Assembly (NCBI GenBank): GCA_030374735.1
Contig: JASCIV010000259.1
Coordinates: forward strand, 1-28,340
Source: Gracilaria caudata
Lineage: Eukaryota > Rhodophyta > Florideophyceae > Gracilariales > Gracilariaceae
Direction of reading: 5' to 3'
DNA length: 28,340 nucleotides
Made by a program: the position numbers and the translations under genes. Under the pieces are notes generated by a model. The model had not been told where the DNA came from. It did no database searches and saw only the letters and a program-made list of their open reading frames with translations. This document shows positions 25,614 to 28,340 of this stretch, one piece after another (the first letter of the stretch is position 1; every line of letters starts with the position of its first letter).

Positions 25614-26401
25614 CTCACTACACTCACCGCACGTCGTGCAACAGATCTAAAGAACTCGGCGAGAGCCAGACAACTCGCCTTGACCAAAGTCCAACCTTTG
25701 GAATGAAGAGCGCATATTGGTGGGAAAGGAAGTGGTAAGCGATTGGCAACAGCCTCCACCGGCTGACCCAGAAGCAAACAGCCAGAGACGCAACCCCATG
25801 CCCGCCGCTGCCATCTACCGGGCCCAACGGCACAGCGTACAGCGACAACGTCATCCTTCCCCCACTCACAAGTTCTGCGACCCGCAACACGTCCCACGCC
25901 GGTCAACCGTCGACTTTCTTGTAATGGGCGCTCACAGCTTACCGTCGCTGTGACGGAGTCGCCCACGGAACTGTAAGTATCATATGCGGCGTGGCCGCTC
26001 GACAAACGCCCCAAAGTTGCGTCTGGTGTAAACGATCGCCGCGCCTCCCCTCAAATCGGGCCAATTGGGGCGGGTCACGTGACATCATGGGCGTGCGTGG
26101 CTTCTCGGCCGCCGATCTCAGTGCGCCGCCGCGTGGCGCTTGGACAACGTTCGGCGGCATAAGCTTCACGTCTCTACGGTGCGCAGTGTGTTTCGCGCTT
26201 TGGGTGCGGAAGTTGGCGCCGGGCGTGCTTGTTGCGACGGACGTGTTTGTTGCGACGGGCGTGCTTGTTGCGGTGAGCTTGCTCACTATCGCGGCGTGAT
26301 TGGAGACGCGGGGCTTTCGTGCTTGCGGGTGGCGGGAACATGTGGAGCGTTGACGCGAATGAATTGACATCGAGTGTCTTGTGTGTCGTGCAAGCGGTGA
26401 A
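25614..26401. promoter_or_regulatory. GC-rich divergent intergenic region, p24 / TIC236
   Basis: About 790 bp between two divergent start codons, again GC- and CpG-rich. It contains the 8-bp palindrome TCACGTGA (26075-26082) and a three-copy 18-bp tandem repeat. A 210-codon minus-strand frame (25939-26571) overlaps the TIC236 start and has low-complexity Arg/Thr/Ala content; I regard it as a by-product of base composition. Confidence 0.45.
26224..26277. repeat. Three-copy 18-bp tandem repeat
   Basis: Units at 26224-26241, 26242-26259 and 26260-26277 follow the pattern CGTGYTTGTTGCGACGGR. The third copy diverges in its last bases (GCGGTGAG). The array ends about 125 bp upstream of the TIC236 ATG, inside the probable promoter or leader. 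It could be a small minisatellite or a repeated protein-binding site. Confidence 0.7.
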
Positions 26402-28340
26402 ATGGCGTGGGCCGTTTGTTTCGCCTCTTGTTCCGCCGCGAGGCGGCAGCGCAACGTACCACTCTTCATTTCTGTGTCCCCTTCGGCGCGTCGTGTTCTA
26501 CGTCGGGCTCCGCTTGTTCTTCGAGCTTCGCAGTTTCGTGGAAGTGGACAATGGATGATCCGCAACACCACGCGTAGGCGTGCAACTATAATATGTGATT
26601 TGACTTCTCAAGAACAGCCTCAACGTTCAGCTTCTCAACAATCGCAGCTCGCCCAAATCTATGATAGCGAACCTGTGCTGTACCAAAGCTGGCGCAATCC
26701 AAGGTGGTTGCGCGTGCGCCAAGTGCAGTTGCTCAATGACCACTCCCCTAGAAACTCTCTTCCAGCACACACACCACTCTTTGTGCTTCCGAAGTACAGA
26801 CTTGTTTACAGACTGACATGTGCTACCAGCTTGTTGACGGTGTTGGGTTTGCTGTGTGTGTCCTATGTCCGACTGAATCGATATGCCGCCCACAAGGTAA
26901 CACAGGTTGCAGAACAAACGCTCAATCGTCAGATTCAAGTTGGTCGAGTGGCTCGTTGTAATCCTTTTACTGGGATCATCTTGAAAGATGTTCACATCCT
27001 TCCATCTCAACAACAACCGACCGCACCCATTGTTTCAGCTTCAACCTTGCACCTCAAGCTCACAGGGTTCACAAACAGTTTGCTCAGGGGGAAGCCACTG
27101 GCGCTAGACGTTTTCATAAACCGCGCCTATGTGCAGCTCTCGCAAATAGTCGTCATGGGCCCGAAGGGTCTACCTGTCGCACAGTGGGATCCTGGGAACT
27201 ATGAACATATTCTAAATGGTGGCATGCAAAGAAATGAGAGGGAAGATCATGTAACACAAAAGACCGACAAACTGCTTCGCTTCGTACAGCCAGGGAAGCT
27301 TTCGGTTCACAACTCTTTTGTGCGCTTTGTTCCAGCTGATTTTCTGGATTATGGACATGGTAGTGAAGTGGTTGATGTCCAAGACGCTAAAGCCGTCGTG
27401 ACATTTCCTGCTATAACTGAGTCACAAGATCGAAACTTGCCGTTCAGCCTGGAAGGTGACTTTGAAGCAGACGTGAAAGGCACACCAGTTGAGGGTGGGA
27501 CGATCGCAATGCAATGCTATGCAAACGGAAACAAACTGCTTTCGATTCAACCTGAAGAAGTCGCTGTGACGCTGCGAGTGAGCGGCGAGGGTGTACGTGC
27601 CGCTCGCATTGCGTCTTTTCTTAGCCTCCCGTTACGGGCGGATGAAGGACGCTGTGCTGCTGATATCAGCATGGACTTCCTATACAAATCCAAATCACTT
27701 GTTCCGATCATGAACGGGGAAGCACTGCTTGACGGTGTTGCTCTACGCTTTCATCCGGACCCAAAGACTCCAGAATTCCATAAGATCAACGGCAAGCTCC
27801 GTTTCAAGGGCAAATCTCTGTTCTTTGAAGGACCGGTAGGAGAGTTGGGCTCTTTGCCTATGACTGTACTAGGTGATATTCATCTAGAAGACGGTTATAA
27901 CCTCATGGGATATGCGCACCAAGTTGATGTGAACAACATATTGGATACTTTTGAGGTAGAAAAGTTTGTCCCTGTTGAAGGGCAGGTCAAAGGAGAGGCT
28001 CGCATGACTGGAATTCTTGAGGAGCCGGTTGTACGTGGCTGGGCGCAAAGCGTGGGTGAATATGCCTCATTTGACCGACTTCCTCTGACGGACGGCAAGC
28101 TCCACTTCGAATGGGACGCCATAGCAGGTTTGCTGAAGTTCTCGGATATAACTGCCAGCGTGGCCGGAGGTGGTAGTGTTTTTGGGGAAGGTACGCTTTT
28201 TTTCGATATGACTAAGCCTTCGCCGTTCGGTATTAGTAGGGATGAGCACTCTCCCAGAACTCCCAAAGCCATGTACTGGAATCCGGACGTTGACTCAAGC
28301 AAAATTCCGCGTCTCCCGCCTCTGCCAGAAGATCCGCTGG
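26402..28340 (+). CDS. TIC236: TIC236/TamB-like plastid envelope protein, 5' part (runs off the window)
   Basis: The frame stays open from the ATG at 26402 to the window end (646 codons, no stop), so only the N-terminal part is present. The ATG follows an in-frame stop at 26360-26362. The first 60 or so residues (MAWAVCFASCSAARRQRNVP...) are rich in Arg/Ser/Ala with almost no acids and have a Phe near the start, as in red-algal and glaucophyte plastid transit peptides. A hydrophobic helix (about 138-160) would anchor the protein in the inner envelope. Next come GIILKDVHILPS and beta-rich AsmA/TamB-type segments such as PVEGQVKGEARMTGILEEP and GGGSVFGEGTLFFD. In plants TIC236 links the inner-envelope TIC to TOC75 for protein import; the bacterial relative TamB works with Omp85 proteins. 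The C-terminal DUF490/TamB domain would lie beyond the window. Confidence 0.85.
   Translation, partial: MAWAVCFASCSAARRQRNVPLFISVSPSARRVLRRAPLVLRASQFRGSGQWMIRNTTRRRATIICDLTSQEQPQRSASQQSQLAQIYDSEPVLYQSWRNPRWLRVRQVQLLNDHSPRNSLPAHTPLFVLPKYRLVYRLTCATSLLTVLGLLCVSYVRLNRYAAHKVTQVAEQTLNRQIQVGRVARCNPFTGIILKDVHILPSQQQPTAPIVSASTLHLKLTGFTNSLLRGKPLALDVFINRAYVQLSQIVVMGPKGLPVAQWDPGNYEHILNGGMQRNEREDHVTQKTDKLLRFVQPGKLSVHNSFVRFVPADFLDYGHGSEVVDVQDAKAVVTFPAITESQDRNLPFSLEGDFEADVKGTPVEGGTIAMQCYANGNKLLSIQPEEVAVTLRVSGEGVRAARIASFLSLPLRADEGRCAADISMDFLYKSKSLVPIMNGEALLDGVALRFHPDPKTPEFHKINGKLRFKGKSLFFEGPVGELGSLPMTVLGDIHLEDGYNLMGYAHQVDVNNILDTFEVEKFVPVEGQVKGEARMTGILEEPVVRGWAQSVGEYASFDRLPLTDGKLHFEWDAIAGLLKFSDITASVAGGGSVFGEGTLFFDMTKPSPFGISRDEHSPRTPKAMYWNPDVDSSKIPRLPPLPEDPL

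Noticed and set aside
25939..26571. Minus-strand open frame of 210 codons
   Set aside because: Overlaps the TIC236 start, includes the 18-bp repeat and is low complexity. Judged a GC-content artefact.

Overview
The window looks like nuclear DNA of a photosynthetic eukaryote with a primary-type plastid, most likely a unicellular red alga. It carries typical eukaryotic genes: an AGC kinase, an FG nucleoporin, alpha-SNAP, topoisomerase III alpha and a p24 cargo receptor. With them are plastid-type genes: a MenF-MenD fusion, MenB, and a TIC236/TamB-like envelope protein with an apparent transit peptide. Nearly every gene reads as one uninterrupted exon, and genes alternate strands with 0.06-1 kb gaps. 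The red-algal assignment is inference; no rRNA or other lineage marker is present.

Layout. 1-2133: gene-poor, with a decayed hAT-transposase C-terminus (about 1027-1311) followed by a dense cluster of GATTGC hexamers. 2134-3825 (-): PH-domain AGC kinase. 4595-6748 (+): NUP62/Nsp1-type nucleoporin, convergent with alpha-SNAP, 6808-7701 (-). 8256-11018 (+): TOP3A. 11948-14419 (+): membrane-anchored subtilase. 14602-15522 (-): LCM/TIGR00027-type methyltransferase. 15927-19742 (-): MenF-MenD fusion. 20533-21492 (+): MenB. 22494-23351 (-): a coiled-coil protein ending in an orphan acyl-CoA-synthetase C-terminal domain. 24002-24739 (+): organellar IF-3. 24924-25613 (-): p24/TMED protein. 26402 to the window end (+): TIC236-like protein, 5' part only.

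How the genes relate. The best functional link is between MenF-MenD and MenB. They are divergent neighbours with start codons 790 bp apart and encode early and late steps of phylloquinone/menaquinone synthesis: isochorismate synthase plus SEPHCHC synthase, and DHNA-CoA synthase. The MenF part appears complete, unlike the truncated MenF module of land-plant PHYLLO. MenC and MenH are not in the same polypeptide. MenB ends in Ala-Arg-Leu preceded by arginines, a plausible peroxisomal PTS1. The MenF-MenD protein has no visible transit peptide unless an upstream exon exists. The other genes are general housekeeping: nuclear transport, vesicle fusion and ER-Golgi traffic, DNA decatenation, organelle translation and plastid protein import.

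Start codons were placed at ATG. Several open frames extend a little upstream through TTG or GTG codons, which I did not use. I saw no rRNA, tRNA, CRISPR array or intact mobile element.
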